From assembly GCA_021495925.1 (NCBI GenBank), contig JAKEKT010000009.1, positions 186,001-250,000 on the forward strand: a stretch of 64,000 bases of DNA, given 5' to 3'. Under the pieces are notes generated by a model, which was not told the DNA's origin, searched no databases, and saw only the letters and a program-made list of their open reading frames with translations. Position 1 is the first letter of the stretch. Every line of letters starts with the position of its first letter. Shown here piece after piece: positions 23,517 through 33,879 of the stretch. The translations under genes and the position numbers were made by a program. This DNA is from Diplodia intermedia. Taxonomy: Eukaryota > Ascomycota > Dothideomycetes > Botryosphaeriales > Botryosphaeriaceae.

Positions 23517-24164
23517 TCAATCCCGGCCCTCTCCTCCTCCTCCTCCTCCAGGCGCCTGCGCCGCAAACGCCGGCGTGGGCGGAGGAGGCGGCGGAGGCGG
23601 AAGCGCTGCCGCGGCCGGCGGCGGCACCCTCATCATCCCCCTCATCCACTCCCTCCATTTCCCCGCCCCCCCTCCTCCTCCTCCTCCTCCACCGCCATCG
23701 TCGACACTACCACCACCACCCGACATGTGGTGCAATTGTTGCTGCAGGTGGAGCTGCTGCTGCGGCGGCAGCAGCTGGTGGTGCTGCTGGTGCTGGCGCC
23801 CGTGGCTGCGCATCGCCGCCTCGCCGCCCTTCCTCAGCATGGCGGCCATGGGCGGGCTGCCGGTCGCGGCGGTGCGGTCGTCGACGTGGGGAGGAGTGGT
23901 TCCCCCCGGAGGAGGAGGGAGGAGGTGCGGGGGTGCGGGGCTGGAGCGGTGGCTTGTTGCGGTGCTGCTGGGGGAACGCGGCGACGGGTCTTCGGACGGT
24001 GGGGGGGTGGATGTTGATGGTGGAGGTGGGGCGAGGTGGTTGTGGCTGTGGTGGTTGGGGTCCGGGTCGACGATGCCGCGGTTGCGACGGGATTGCATCA
24101 GCTCTTGCAGGCGGAGCTGCTCGTCCGGGTGGAGGGTGATGGCGTCGGGGAGGGTTGTTGTCAT
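23517..24164 (-). CDS. Low-complexity His/Gln/Pro/Gly-rich protein, unknown
   Basis: A single exon of about 215 aa from the ATG before TTTLPDAITLHPDEQ. The first 30 residues (HPDEQLRLQELMQSRRNRG) look like an ordered amphipathic helix. The rest is dominated by Pro, His, Gln-rich tracts, a Gly10 run and Pro runs, with an ordered-looking islet GKWREWMRGMMRVP. I do not recognise it. The order of tracts suggests a disordered nuclear or cytosolic protein. The antisense strand is also open because of the repeat-like codons; this strand is preferred for its start context and the helix. The 3' end may be mis-modelled. Confidence 0.45.
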   Translation of the reverse strand: MTTTLPDAITLHPDEQLRLQELMQSRRNRGIVDPDPNHHSHNHLAPPPPSTSTPPPSEDPSPRSPSSTATSHRSSPAPPHLLPPPPGGTTPPHVDDRTAATGSPPMAAMLRKGGEAAMRSHGRQHQQHHQLLPPQQQLHLQQQLHHMSGGGGSVDDGGGGGGGGGGAGKWREWMRGMMRVPPPAAAALPPPPPPPPTPAFAAQAPGGGGGGEGRD

Positions 24165-25873
24165 TGTTGCTTTGGGGTGGGCGAAAGATATTCGTGGGGG
24201 GAGTTTTTTTTCTTGTTCGAGGGGTTCCCCCTTGCTAGAAGGGAGGGGAGGAGGGATGAAGTTGATGGTTGGGTTGGTGACGGAGAGTAGTAGTGGTGAG
24301 TAGTGGCAATGTTTCGTCGAGGTTCTCAAGTTCGTCTGCGGGTTGTCGTTCGTTGCTCGTCTTGTTTCGTGTGTCGCCGCCGAACTGCGAGCTGCTGGTC
24401 GATGTCTTTCTTCTTTTCCTTCGACGTTGGAAAAGCTGTGGTGTGTTCACACGGCAATGACGAGATCATGCGTGGTGGTGAGTCCAGCTCGTCAGAAATA
24501 CAGAATGATCGCAATCAATTAATTAATGCCGGGGTCAATGGCTTGGCAGCAGCGTTCAGATTAATCGGTGTGTAAAATGCGGCTGGCAGCAAGAAATTGT
24601 GATGCATACAAGCAGGCGGCTCCGACGGTAAGTAGGAGACAAAAACAAGATCGCTCTGCTGTCATGCTCCTCGGCCGCCGCCGATAAAAAGGGAAAAAAG
24701 CCGGTGACGTTTGCTGCAGGGCTCATCCTACCCCACGCCATGCGAAAGACGGCGGTCGATCACATCTCCATGCATGTGTGCCCCGGTGGGCCCGCTCACC
24801 CTTCCCGCGTCTGACCACTCCGATCCCCCGTCCGTCCGTCCCGCAAACCGGCCCAGCGTTTGCGCCAAGGGGGCCGCGCTTCCTCGCTCCAGACCCCAAG
24901 AGAGCGAGCGAGTCAAGGGTTCCGTTGGTCGACAGGCTGACTGGCTGACGCGCGCTCTCGAACGATTCGCTTGTGCTGGGGGCCACTACTGCTACTCGGC
25001 AGCATGGCACCGAGCCTTTTCGCCCCTGCAAACGGAAGCGGGCGCGAGCGGAACGGGTATTGGGAGGCAGGAAGGGGATTCGGGAGGCTTGCTCGATCTG
25101 TGGTTGGGAGGACCCCGTGACGTCACGAGCGGGAATGGCGTGGGATGAGCATGGGCAGACCGGCTCACGATAAACAAGAATGGGGGATTAGACACAAGGC
25201 AGCGAATGGGCCGCCGATGCGTTATTGCTTTCGGTCAGTGCGAGAGGGGAGGAAAGAAAAATCCATTGCGGCGCTTCGTGTGAGGGGGAGATGGCGTTTG
25301 TGAGGCGTCTGTCATCACTCGATGGTTCGTTCGGAATCGCATTTGCATGGTTCCGCGTGCGGGGGTGGAGCGAGAGTTTCTGGACTGCGCTCCGGCTCCG
25401 CGCCCAGCCACATAGCCACGCTGGGGTCGAGCTTCCCCTCCGCGCGCCAATGTGCGGAGCTGCGGACCACAGGAGCGCGACGCCGGCTTGTCCGAGTGCC
25501 CTGGCCATGCTTGGTCATCAGAGAGCAGTATCCTGTACAAGAAAGCAATAACGAATATGTCGAGTCCTCATCAATCATCAGCCAAATTCCCCCAAAGAAA
25601 GGGTCCAATCAATCGTGACTTCATCAATCATGTCTCACTCGTCGACCATATTACACATCATCTCATCACGCTCATCATGCTCACTCAATAGCCAGCTCGT
25701 CCCAGACGACCAAACGCGGCTCTATGTGCACAGCAGTCAGCAATCAAAAGCCCCTCTAAGCGCTCCCGCGCAGCTCGCGGCACCAAGAAAGTGTAGGTAG
25801 AGGAATGAGAACGGAGACGTGAAGAGGCAGGACAGCAACACAACAACCACACACCACACACATCGGAACCCGA
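24165..25873. other. Gene-poor stretch, 1.7 kb
   Basis: No supported gene. The first 300 bases are probably the 5' flank of the minus-strand low-complexity gene. 24.7-25.5 kb is GC-rich with spurious frames. Confidence 0.4.
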
Positions 25874-26296
25874 TCAATTTAATATAGAGATAAGAGCATA
25901 CGTAAAACCCTGCCCGATGGCCTCGACCAACGCCGCCGCGCCGTGCGGGCCGTCGAGCCGTTGTCTGCGCCACCACTCCCTGAACCCGCCCCTCTTCTCG
26001 TACGCGTACTGGATCGGGTTGTAGCCGTCTTCCGCCTCTCGCCGGCGTCGCGCGCTGTCGGTGGATCTTGCCGACGGGCATGGCGACGACGCGCGCTTGT
26101 CCGAGGTGGAGGTGGAAGGGTATTTTGAGGCGGCGCGGGCTTCGGCGATGATGCGATCGAGCTCGTCGGGGGAGTTGTGTTGGTGGTCGGGTTGTTGTTG
26201 TTGTTGCTGATGGTGGTGGTGGTAGTAGCGGTTGTTGCTTTCGGAGTCTGTGGTGCCGCCTATGGTGGCGGAATCTGGGTGTAGATGGGCCTTCAT
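25874..26296 (-). CDS. Small basic protein with His/Gln tract, unknown
   Basis: A single exon of 140 aa. After a His4-Gln6 tract (about 26-35), residues 45-53 form LDRIIAEAR and the C-terminal half has a natural, conserved-looking block: ARRRREAEDGYNPIQYAYE then KRGGFREWWRRQRLDGPHG. I do not recognise the family. The block is Arg/Trp-rich and could bind nucleic acid or a partner, which is only inference. The last residues after EAIGQGF may be intronic, because a GTTTTACG donor-like site occurs there. The start is the only ATG before the His/Gln tract. Confidence 0.55.
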   Translation of the reverse strand: MKAHLHPDSATIGGTTDSESNNRYYHHHHQQQQQQPDHQHNSPDELDRIIAEARAASKYPSTSTSDKRASSPCPSARSTDSARRRREAEDGYNPIQYAYEKRGGFREWWRRQRLDGPHGAAALVEAIGQGFTYALISILN

Positions 26297-27620
26297 GATG
26301 GATGCGCTGCTGCAGCACTGTGCTTATGGTGGAAGTTTCGAACAGGCGGGTGATGAGGAATATAGCCGTTGGTTTCTTTTGTTGGGCGCCAATAGACGTG
26401 GTCGTGGTCCGTTGCTCGTCCAAAATGTGCAATCCAATTGAACGGTAGATGGTGAAATGCGTATATGCCTGAGATGTTAGTGCACGAAGCAGAACTGCCG
26501 GATATATGTGCAAGGTCGACGGAGAGCGCGATGTCACATTGAGACTGCTACAACCAACATGGAGGCACGGATAGATTACTGTGCCCCGATGCTGCCCAGA
26601 GGCTGTGTTGAATCCTTCGGCGGCGCTCCTCCACCAGTACGGACGAAACGAACGGGCAACGTGATGGCGGCCGGACAGCGTCGAGTCCAAACACCTGCTC
26701 TGCGACGCACCGACTAAGTCATCCGAACAATTGCAAGGCCGAAGCGAGGCATTGAAGAGCATGCAGATGACCCTTCTCGTGGCAGTCTTTCTAGAAGGGC
26801 GGGAGAAGGCAGATTGGCGGAGGTGGCCCCAGCGCGATGACGGAGCTGTGTCGGGCGCCTATTGGCGGCCCATCAGCCACGAAGGAAGCGAGAGGGCGCA
26901 GTGCCGTGGTGCGCAGGGCCATCGCTGCTGGTGCTGTTGCCGAAAATAGCTGCGAACATCATAGCGGCAGGCTCAACGGCGGTCGGCCAGCTCGGTCTTG
27001 CATTATTCGCTCTGAGAGCAAGAGGCGGATGCGGGTGACCGTTGGTCAATCACACACCGAGTTGGAGAGGAGGTCACGGCAGGACGAAAGCTCCGGTTTC
27101 ATCGCCAACGCAGGAACGCGGCAACACAGGGACAGGGCCGCGCTTTGTAGGCAGTCTGGCAGGTCATTCCAAGACAGATGCATAGCGTGATGCGGGTAAT
27201 GCGGGCGGAGATCAGCAGGCGTCGTGAACTCCTTGCCGGTCTTGCACCAATACGTCCACGCAATCGCCCTCAGCTGACAGGCTCTCGGCACCCTTCTTCC
27301 GTTGCACGCCAGCCAAAGTCGCTGCTGACATGCCGCTTTTCCGGCCAGCTGCCTGCCCAAAGTACGGATACCGGCATAGGGCTGAGAAAGTCGCGCGTCA
27401 TGATGGCAGCGCGGAGTCGGGCCGGGCGCTGTCAGTCGCTGCGAGGTCGCATCTAAACACCATGGGATGCCGACGCTACGCCTGTCTGAACGCCAGCGGC
27501 ACAGCGCAGTCATCTCGGGGCCCGTGGACCATGATGCGCGTGAACACGGGCCCGAGCGTCGCGGGGCAGCGGCAACTGATGCTGTTCGCGCGGCTCTGGC
27601 GTGCCGTGGTGATGGGCCGG

Positions 27621-27628
27621 TATATATG
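27621..27628 (+). promoter_or_regulatory. TATA-like box (TATATATG)
   Basis: Lies about 160-230 bases upstream of the two candidate start codons of the small membrane protein gene. Motif match only. Confidence 0.35.
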
Positions 27629-27736
27629 CGTGGCGCTCCCCATGCCTTGACTTCCAGGCCAAGCTTCGCAGAGACCGCCCCTGCGCCCATGACCCTTTTG
27701 CTTCTGCTGCTCGAAACCGTCCTTGACCGCTTCCGC

Positions 27737-27759
27737 TGTACCTGTACCTGTACCTGTAC
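27737..27759 (+). repeat. TGTACC hexanucleotide repeat
   Basis: Nearly four tandem copies of TGTACC in the probable 5' leader of the downstream small membrane protein gene. Confidence 0.85.
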
Positions 27760-27856
27760 GTGAGCTGTTCCCCCGCCTGATGCATGCGTGGCTTACCCGT
27801 TGATACCTGCGCAAAGCCCGTGCCCGCAGCCCGCCAGACCACCAACAGCCCCCGCC

Positions 27857-28231
27857 ATGGCCGCCCTCACCAACCTCAGGCGCGACTCCTCGCCTTCGTC
27901 GCGCGCCAGCTCGCCGGCACCGCCGCCCAGGTACCCGCCCCCGCCGTCGTACGGGGCCATCGACACCGACCTCGAGGCCAACGTGGTCATTGCGAAGCCG
28001 GTGAAGTTGTCGTCGTCGTCGGCCAAGAACGCCGACGTGGCGGCGGCCGAGGTGCGCCTGGAGCCGGCGTGGATGGCGTGGCGGCGCGAGCGGATGCAGA
28101 TTCTGGGGCCGGTGCAGCAGGACAAGCGCGTGCTGCTGTGGGCGTGGGCGCTGCTATGTATCTTCGCCATCGTGCTGGGCGTCGGACTCGGGCTGGCCTA
28201 CGGCAGGAAGACGCCAGCCGGCTTGGCCTAG
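27857..28231 (+). CDS. Small single-pass membrane protein, unknown
   Basis: 124 aa from the ATG preceding AALTNLRRDSS; an in-frame ATG 69 bases upstream would add 23 residues (MAYPLIPAQ start). The N-terminus is Ser/Pro-rich (SSRASSPAPPPRYPPPPSYG), the middle charged (AWMAWRRERMQILG), and the C-terminus has one hydrophobic helix (LLWAWALLCIFAIVLGVGLG) followed by a short basic tail. This is a tail-anchored or single-pass topology. The family is not recognised. The CCGCCATGG context favours the downstream start. Confidence 0.6.
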   Translation: MAALTNLRRDSSPSSRASSPAPPPRYPPPPSYGAIDTDLEANVVIAKPVKLSSSSAKNADVAAAEVRLEPAWMAWRRERMQILGPVQQDKRVLLWAWALLCIFAIVLGVGLGLAYGRKTPAGLA

Positions 28232-28868
28232 ATGCTTCGGGCCTCGGCGCGCATGAACGAGCTGCCGCGTCGAGGGCTGGCGTCGAAACCGAGATTGCGA
28301 TGGACGAGTGTTTGCGCCGTTTCCAGAACGTTTCGGCGTCTCGAGGGCGTGACTAGCTGGCGAGAAACACGCGGCGCGCGTCAACTGCCGGAGGGGCGCT
28401 CGCACGGGTGAAACAAGCAACTAAGCGACGCCTCTTTGTGGGGAGCCCAGGAGAATTGGGCCTGCATTCCCACCAGCCAGACGCGCCCTTCCCGACACTC
28501 CGACCGAGCCGGCCCGGGATCAGGGCGCTGCTCTGTCTGATCCCTCGAAACACAGTCCCCCATATGGAAAAGCTTGTCATCTACTTGCCGCACCAGTTCG
28601 GGAGGTGGCCTTCTATTCCCACCGTTCCCGGCCGTACATCGTCTCCAGGCCAGCTCGCAGTCCGCCTAGTCCTATCCACTTACGTCAACCTGGGGCTGCT
28701 TCCACTTCACTCTCGCCTGCACGTTTCCAGAATACCCGTCCCTAGTCTCCCTACTTTTGTGTTTAAATACCATGCCTGCCCCGCGCCCAGCTATCCGTTC
28801 TCCAGCAAGAATCTTTCCTTCGCTGATCCGCCCATTCCTTCTTTGATCTTCCTTCCACCTCCTTTACC
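28232..28868. other. Intergenic, promoter of the GH12 gene
   Basis: 637 bases. A TATA-like box sits about 100 bases before the GH12 start, followed by a CT-rich leader. No XlnR-type GGCTAA site was seen. Confidence 0.45.
28762..28769 (+). promoter_or_regulatory. TATA-like box (TTTAAATA) of the GH12 gene
   Basis: About 100 bases upstream of the GH12 start codon and followed by a long pyrimidine-rich leader, a usual layout for secreted-enzyme genes of filamentous fungi. Confidence 0.45.
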
Positions 28869-29671
28869 ATGAAGTTCACCTCTGCCGCTCTCTGCGCTGG
28901 CGCAGCCGCCCTCGCCGCTGCCGTCCCCACCAAGACCCTCAATCGTCGCGCCGACTTCTGCGACCAGTGGGGCAGCACCGTCACTGGCACCTACACCGTC
29001 TACAACAACCTGTGGGGCCAGGACAACGCCGACTCTGGCTCGCAGTGCACCGGCGTCGACTCCCTGAGCGGCGACTCCCTGGCCTGGCACACCAGCTGGA
29101 CCTGGACCGGCGGGTACGTCTCGACTTCCCTTTCCACTCTCCAAGGCGTCCAATACTAACACGAAACAACAGCGCCGGCCAAGTCAAGTCCTACGCCAAC
29201 GTCGTCCTCACCGACGTCCAGCAGGTGCAGCTGTCGACCATCTCCTCGATCCCGTCGACCTGGAAGTGGTCCTACGACGGCAGCGACATCGTCGCCGACG
29301 TCGCCTACGACCTCTTCACCTCGTCGACCGTCGGCGGCGACGAGGAGTACGAGATCATGATCTGGCTGGGCGCGCTCGGCGGCGCGGGGCCCATCTCGAG
29401 CACCGGCTCGTCCATCGCCACGGCCACGCTCGGCGGCGTCAGCTTCGACCTGTACTCGGGCCCCAACGGCCAGATGACCGTCTTCTCCTTCGTCGCCAGC
29501 AGCTCCGCCCAGGACTTCTCCGCCGACCTCATGGACTTCGTCGACTACCTCACCGCCAACCAGGGCCTGTCCACCAGCCAGTACATGAAGAGCATCGGCG
29601 CCGGCACCGAGCCCTTCTCCGGCACCGACGCCGTCTTCACCACCTCCGAGTTCTCCGTCTCCATGTCGTAG
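28869..29671 (+). CDS. Secreted GH12 endoglucanase/xyloglucanase
   Basis: Two exons (28869-29113, 29173-29671) give 247 aa. The signal peptide (about 1-18) is followed by a short pro-segment ending NRR, a possible Kex2-like site. The GH12 fold is clear: CDQWGS, TYTVYNNLWGQ, the nucleophile strand DEEYEIMIWLG with Glu142, and the acid/base motif GTEPF with Glu228. Both catalytic glutamates are intact and length is standard for a catalytic domain without a carbohydrate-binding module. It should hydrolyse beta-1,4-glucan or xyloglucan in plant cell walls; substrate preference cannot be read from sequence. Codon use is strongly C-ending, consistent with high expression. Confidence 0.96.
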
Positions 29672-30337
29672 ATGCGTCGACGACGCTGTGATTTGAGCGC
29701 GGACGGGGGGATGGGGCGACTTTCAATGCTGCCTCGGACCTCCTTTTTTTTTTTGGCACTTCGTTGTACAGAATTAAGTTTACTCGAAAAATTCATGAAT
29801 GTGGTGGATGCACTTACTGTTTGCCCGTGACGTGTTGATTGTGTGTGAGGTTGCTGGCGGTGAGGGGCAGTTAATCTATACTCGTCGCGGGGAAATTGAT
29901 AGTATACTATGCTTGATTTCGAATCAAGCCTTGTGGCGCGCGCGCTTAGCCGACGCCCTCGGCGGGGTAAGACCGCAGGATGGCTTGCGGAGAGGGAACA
30001 ATTGTGTAAGTGAGGGCTGTGTGTTTATCTCGGACAATGTAACGCGATTCATTGAATTGGACAGGAGCCGCACTAAGGTCTTTGCAAACGAACAAAGAAG
30101 CTGACCCTCCGCCCTACCAAACAGACACAGAATGAGCCTCATCTTCGTTTTTCTGTGATTGTTGACCACCTTGTGTGGGGATAGAAAACATTGAGTTTGT
30201 TCTCGGCTACGTTGCTACGAGAATTCTACGACAAAGCATAAGGCCAAGCTGAACCAAAGCAAACGATACACAGTCTTGCTCGGAAGCTGTTCTCGAACGC
30301 ATTGCTATGGAGTGTCTTGATAAGCTGTAGAGCCAAA
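29672..30337. other. Intergenic, 0.67 kb
   Basis: 3' flanks of the GH12 gene and of the convergent orphan gene. No supported ORF; a T10-type run occurs at about 29.745 kb. Confidence 0.4.
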
Positions 30338-31355
30338 TTAATCCAAAGTGAGTAATGAACAGTCAGTCCGCACCAACACCTCGTCCCAAAATGACATCTG
30401 CGTCGTATCGCTGCTCAGCGGAATTTCTCCCAGCCAGTGATACACCGACTTGATCTGATCATCCCCGGGCACGGCACGCTGCTCCAAATACGTGCGATGA
30501 GACTTCCACAAACGCACCAGCCTCTTGGCCAGCATACCAGATTTGTGAGTGTACACATCATTTGGACCGACAATGGCTCCCATTTTCATGACATCGTCCA
30601 CCATACCCGCTGTGAAGGGCTCTGCGCGCGTGCAGATCCAAACGCCCCTGGTCGGCCGATGCACTCCCTCAATCCCGATGCTCTGGTCGATGCGTACCAC
30701 GGGTAGCGTGGACTCGGGGACAAAGACTTCGAGGGTGAGCGTGTCGGAGGCATGGTCGCGCATCTTGGCAATCATCTTTCTCAAACGTTCGAGGGGATTG
30801 CAGTCGAACAAGGCATCGCGCGTGGCCTGGGTAATTAGGCACGTGTACTGTCAGTGCACTATATCGCATCTTGGCTGGAGGTGCATTTACTTCAGTCCAT
30901 TGGTAGGCAGGGACGAAGAGAAGGTCGGGAATCGGGCGGGGCGAGGTTTGGTCCAGCCTCTTCTGGTGGCGCCCTCTGAGCAAATATAGCTTCCCCATGC
31001 CGAGAGTGATGGCGGCGAGTTCGTTGACGGCGAGGGCGAGCCGCGCGTAGTCGGGGAGGCGGGTGAGCGTATACGAGTCTTCTCTGAGAAAGACGTAGCG
31101 GCCAAGCTGAGTGTCAAGGTCGCCCTTGGTTTGGGCTTTGTACATGTGATAGTCGGGCGGTAAGACCGAGAGATCCTGCGGTTCGATGGTGGGTTCTGGT
31201 GTGATGGTGGGTTCTAGTGTGGTGGTGGGTTCTGGTGTGATGGCGGGTTCTGGTGTGGTGGTGGGTTCTGGTGTGATGGCGGGTTCTGGTGTGATGGCGG
31301 GTTCTGGTGTGATGGCGGGTTCTGGTGTGATGGAGGGTTCTGATGTTTCTTGCAT
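30338..31355 (-). CDS. Orphan protein with TPEPAI hexapeptide repeats
   Basis: Two exons (31355-30891, 30826-30338) give 317 aa. The N-terminus starts MQETSEPS and runs into nine hexapeptides of the type ITPEPA/TTPEPT encoded by an 18-base minisatellite. A globular-looking part follows (DTQLGRYVFLREDSYTLTRL; LGMGKLYLLRGRHQKRLDQ; DALFDCNPLERLRKMIAKM; RPTRGVWICTRAEPFTAGM; SVYHWLGEIPLSS). I recognise no family. The intron (GTAAAT to CCCAG) keeps frame between QWTE and ATRDALF. The start is uncertain: the frame stays open upstream to MCCFLLSAPC, which could give a weak signal peptide. It is divergent from the first member of the paralogue pair, 280 bases away. Confidence 0.65.
31185..31346 (-). 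repeat. 18-base coding minisatellite, nine units
   Basis: Nine tandem 18-base units, consensus GATGGTGGGTTCTGGTGT on the plus strand, with only a few substitutions between units. Because 18 is a multiple of three, copy changes preserve frame. It codes for TPEPAI-like hexapeptides on the minus strand and is open in at least one frame on the plus strand. Confidence 0.95.
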
Positions 31356-31635
31356 TATAATTGCTGCTGGAGTAATGCCTGACGTAGTAGAGGGTGACGA
31401 GGAGAGACAGGGTGCCGACAGTAAGAAGCAACACATCCGTGGTCGGCGGATTGACCAATCACGACGGGTTGATACCGGGTCGCGCCTTCTTAAACTGCCT
31501 CTCGCCCATGCCTCCGGTACAAAACATCTCTGCCAAGCCATCCCACCTTCTTGTTTTTCTTCCGCCTGGGTCGCGCCCACCTCTCTCCATCTGCACGCAC
31601 CTGATCAACCCTCGAGCCAAGAAACCCCGATCACC

Positions 31636-32283
31636 ATGACTCTCTTCACTGATGCCAGCCAGTACCGCCACAAAAAGGCGGGCTACAACCGGTTCTGCAG
31701 GGACACACAGACGTTATACAACCAGGCCATGGAAAACACCGCCTCTGAAGTTGACGTAAACAACTTCATCCGCTTGAGCGAGGCCGAGGAGCGACTTTTC
31801 CGCGTCGCCAGGCTGATCATGCTCGACTTCAGCAAGCCGGAAGAAATGTGTTCCCACCCGCACGCCGCAATGGAGCGCATCCGCAACCACTTTCGCAACC
31901 GCCTTGCGTCCATGCCCAGCGACACACACAAGAACATTTGTCCCACCGCGTTCCATCGCCGCGACAGGCTCTTGGTCCGCCACGCCATACTCGAGCACTG
32001 GAAGCGTGAGCGTGAAGTCCACGGTAAAGATCCCATGACCCCGGCAGAAACAAACTTGCGTTTCTTCATGCTCAACATCCTCACCTGTAAGCCGAGCCCG
32101 AGCAGATGGAAACAACCTTGTACTACTGAAGTGACGATAGGCCTCCCGCTCGAGACTGACACTGATGTTCCACCTGGCGCTACTCCCGCCCAGGTTTGGG
32201 AGAGCCTCGTCGACCATGTCCAGGCTGATCCTCACCTTAACATGCGTGTGACCATGGCTGATGGCACCGCCCACTACCATTAG
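31636..32283 (+). CDS. Orphan protein, member A of a diverged tandem paralogue pair
   Basis: Two exons (31636-32086, 32141-32283) give 197 aa. The 54-base intron (GTAAGC donor, ACGATAG acceptor) is a multiple of three and stop-free, so it could be missed; it is supported by the same phase-1 position just before an LP in member B. Exon 1 is 451 bases in both genes. Shared positions include QY at 9-10, GYNRF (GYKRF in B) at 16-20, a D-x3-LY motif, NFI and a downstream R-L/F-R-A block. No family is recognised, and no signal peptide or membrane segment is seen. The sequence is rich in Arg/His and probably helical. The plus frame is open far upstream through the minisatellite, but the ATG in a CACCATG context is preferred. 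Confidence 0.7.
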   Translation: MTLFTDASQYRHKKAGYNRFCRDTQTLYNQAMENTASEVDVNNFIRLSEAEERLFRVARLIMLDFSKPEEMCSHPHAAMERIRNHFRNRLASMPSDTHKNICPTAFHRRDRLLVRHAILEHWKREREVHGKDPMTPAETNLRFFMLNILTCKPSPSRWKQPCTTEVTIGLPLETDTDVPPGATPAQVWESLVDHVQADPHLNMRVTMADGTAHYH

Positions 32284-33244
32284 AGAGGCGTCATGCCTAT
32301 TCTCCGACCACTTTCTTGCCATGTCAGATGATTCGTTTTCATGCTAGGATCGTTTCGAACATAAGCTCGGAGAGAAGTGATTGTTGAAAGGTCTATGAGA
32401 ATACTTGTCATCTGCGGAGGGGGCATTGGTCTGGCGCTACTTCACTGGAGTCTTTGGACACGGGTTTCGATGCGAACGTCGGAGGTCAACGTCGGCCGTG
32501 GTTGTTCGCAAAGCAGCTACCCAAATACTCATCCCCTGGATCGTGAACGGCTTTCTCAGATAATAGATAGCTGGTCAATCAAAAGGGCTTGGCTTCTTCA
32601 GCTTTCATCGCATCCATTAGTCTCACAACTCACAGCTTGCTGATGCGACGCAGGTCTGCGGGATGGATTCCGCGTCAATACGAAGCTGTGCGTCGAGATG
32701 TAAAGCATGAGCACGACCGTTCCACCTCTGCAGTTGCCCACTGACTGCATGAAGACTACTACTATCATTGCAGCCGGAAATAGTAGTCTTCGACCAATCC
32801 GAGCAAGTGCACCTGCCCCCCTCGGACTACTACATCATTCATGCTCTTGTCGAAGAGGGCATTCTCTCCAGTGTGAGCCATATGGCCCTTCCTGGGACTC
32901 TCTTGATTCCATTTCCAACCGTAGCTGGAACCTTCCTCCTGTCTGTAACCTTCGCCGCCACATGCTTAACGTGTCAGGTATTTTGTGGTCGCCTTCTCGA
33001 TATTGTACGCCATTCCCTTTATCTGTGTTTCCCCCGTCAAAGGCTACCTTGTGACAAAAAAAAAATATGTGCCATGGCAAAAGTTTGATGTGGCGCGGTT
33101 GGAAAGACGTGGCAGCAAACAAACAGGGTTTGTAGAAGCCTTGGTATGTGCGACCCGCCCCTGCTGCATATAATTGTGGGAATTGGGGAGGATTGATGCA
33201 AATTGGAAATCTTCGCGAAAGCTAAACGGAAGAGCAGCTGAACA
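32284..33244. other. Intergenic between the paralogues
   Basis: 961 bases. Short frames only. I looked for a third decayed copy of the paralogue and did not find a convincing one. Confidence 0.4.
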
Positions 33245-33879
33245 ATGGCACCATTCGAGTCTCCAGGACAATATCCCCCCACACATTTTGGCTACAAGAG
33301 GTTCTATGAAGACGTCAGAATACTCTACAGGTCCCTCACAGCAACCAGTACACTCAGAGCCGAGGATTTCGACAACTTCATTGACCTGATCGAATACGAT
33401 AAGCGGTTGTACCGGCTCGCTCTTGTGGAATGTCCTGTCCTCCGCTTGCCGCAAAGCCACGGCTGGCCGCATCCCAACCAATACAAAGCGCAGCTGATGA
33501 GGAAATTCTTCGACCGGCGCCCGTTGCCGGAACCGCTCATTGATCCATCGCCATATTCCGATTTCACTGAGTCAGAGCGGTTGAAGATCCGGCAACGTAT
33601 CATTACAGCGTACATGCGCATTCGGTCGCATGAGAGGAGGCCCTTTGAAGAAGGTGAGAAGAGGAACATTCTTCGCTATGCCACCTACCTCGTCGGTGAG
33701 TGAGGAACAATGAGTGCGGCGAGCGCGACTTGACATTGCATGCAGGTCTCCCGAATCATGGAGCCGGTACTGACCATGCGTTTTACTTTGGCGAATTTGG
33801 AAAACCCAGCATCAAGTATGTCGACAGGAACGGCGTGAGCCTACGAGACCCAGATTATCGGTTTGATGAGCGGGAATGA
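33245..33879 (+). CDS. Orphan protein, member B of the paralogue pair
   Basis: Two exons (33245-33695, 33746-33879) give 194 aa. The N-terminal 45 residues align with member A without gaps: MAPFESPGQYPPTHFGYKRF, then LY, then FDNFIDLIEYDKRLYRLAL. Exon 1 has the same 451-base length and the intron the same phase and position as member A, so they arose by duplication and then diverged strongly. The second exon codes for GLPNHGAGTDHAFYFGEFG and a charged tail ending RFDERE. Function is unknown. A 50-base GT-AG intron (GTGAGT to TGCAG) supports a functional gene. Confidence 0.7.

Larger units (their letters stand above)
26297..27856. other. Gene-poor stretch, 1.6 kb
   Basis: No supported gene. 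A 214-codon minus-strand frame (27046-27690) has Cys/Arg-rich random-looking composition. A TATA-like box and a hexanucleotide repeat near the right end belong to the next gene. Confidence 0.4.

Noticed and set aside
27046..27690. 214-codon open frame on the minus strand
   Set aside because: Arg/Cys/Ala-rich chance ORF in GC-rich intergenic DNA.
31114..31458. Alternative N-terminus with a hydrophobic helix running into HHTRTR repeats
   Set aside because: The frame differs by one base from the one that continues into the globular part, no intron can reconcile them, and it stops soon after the repeat.
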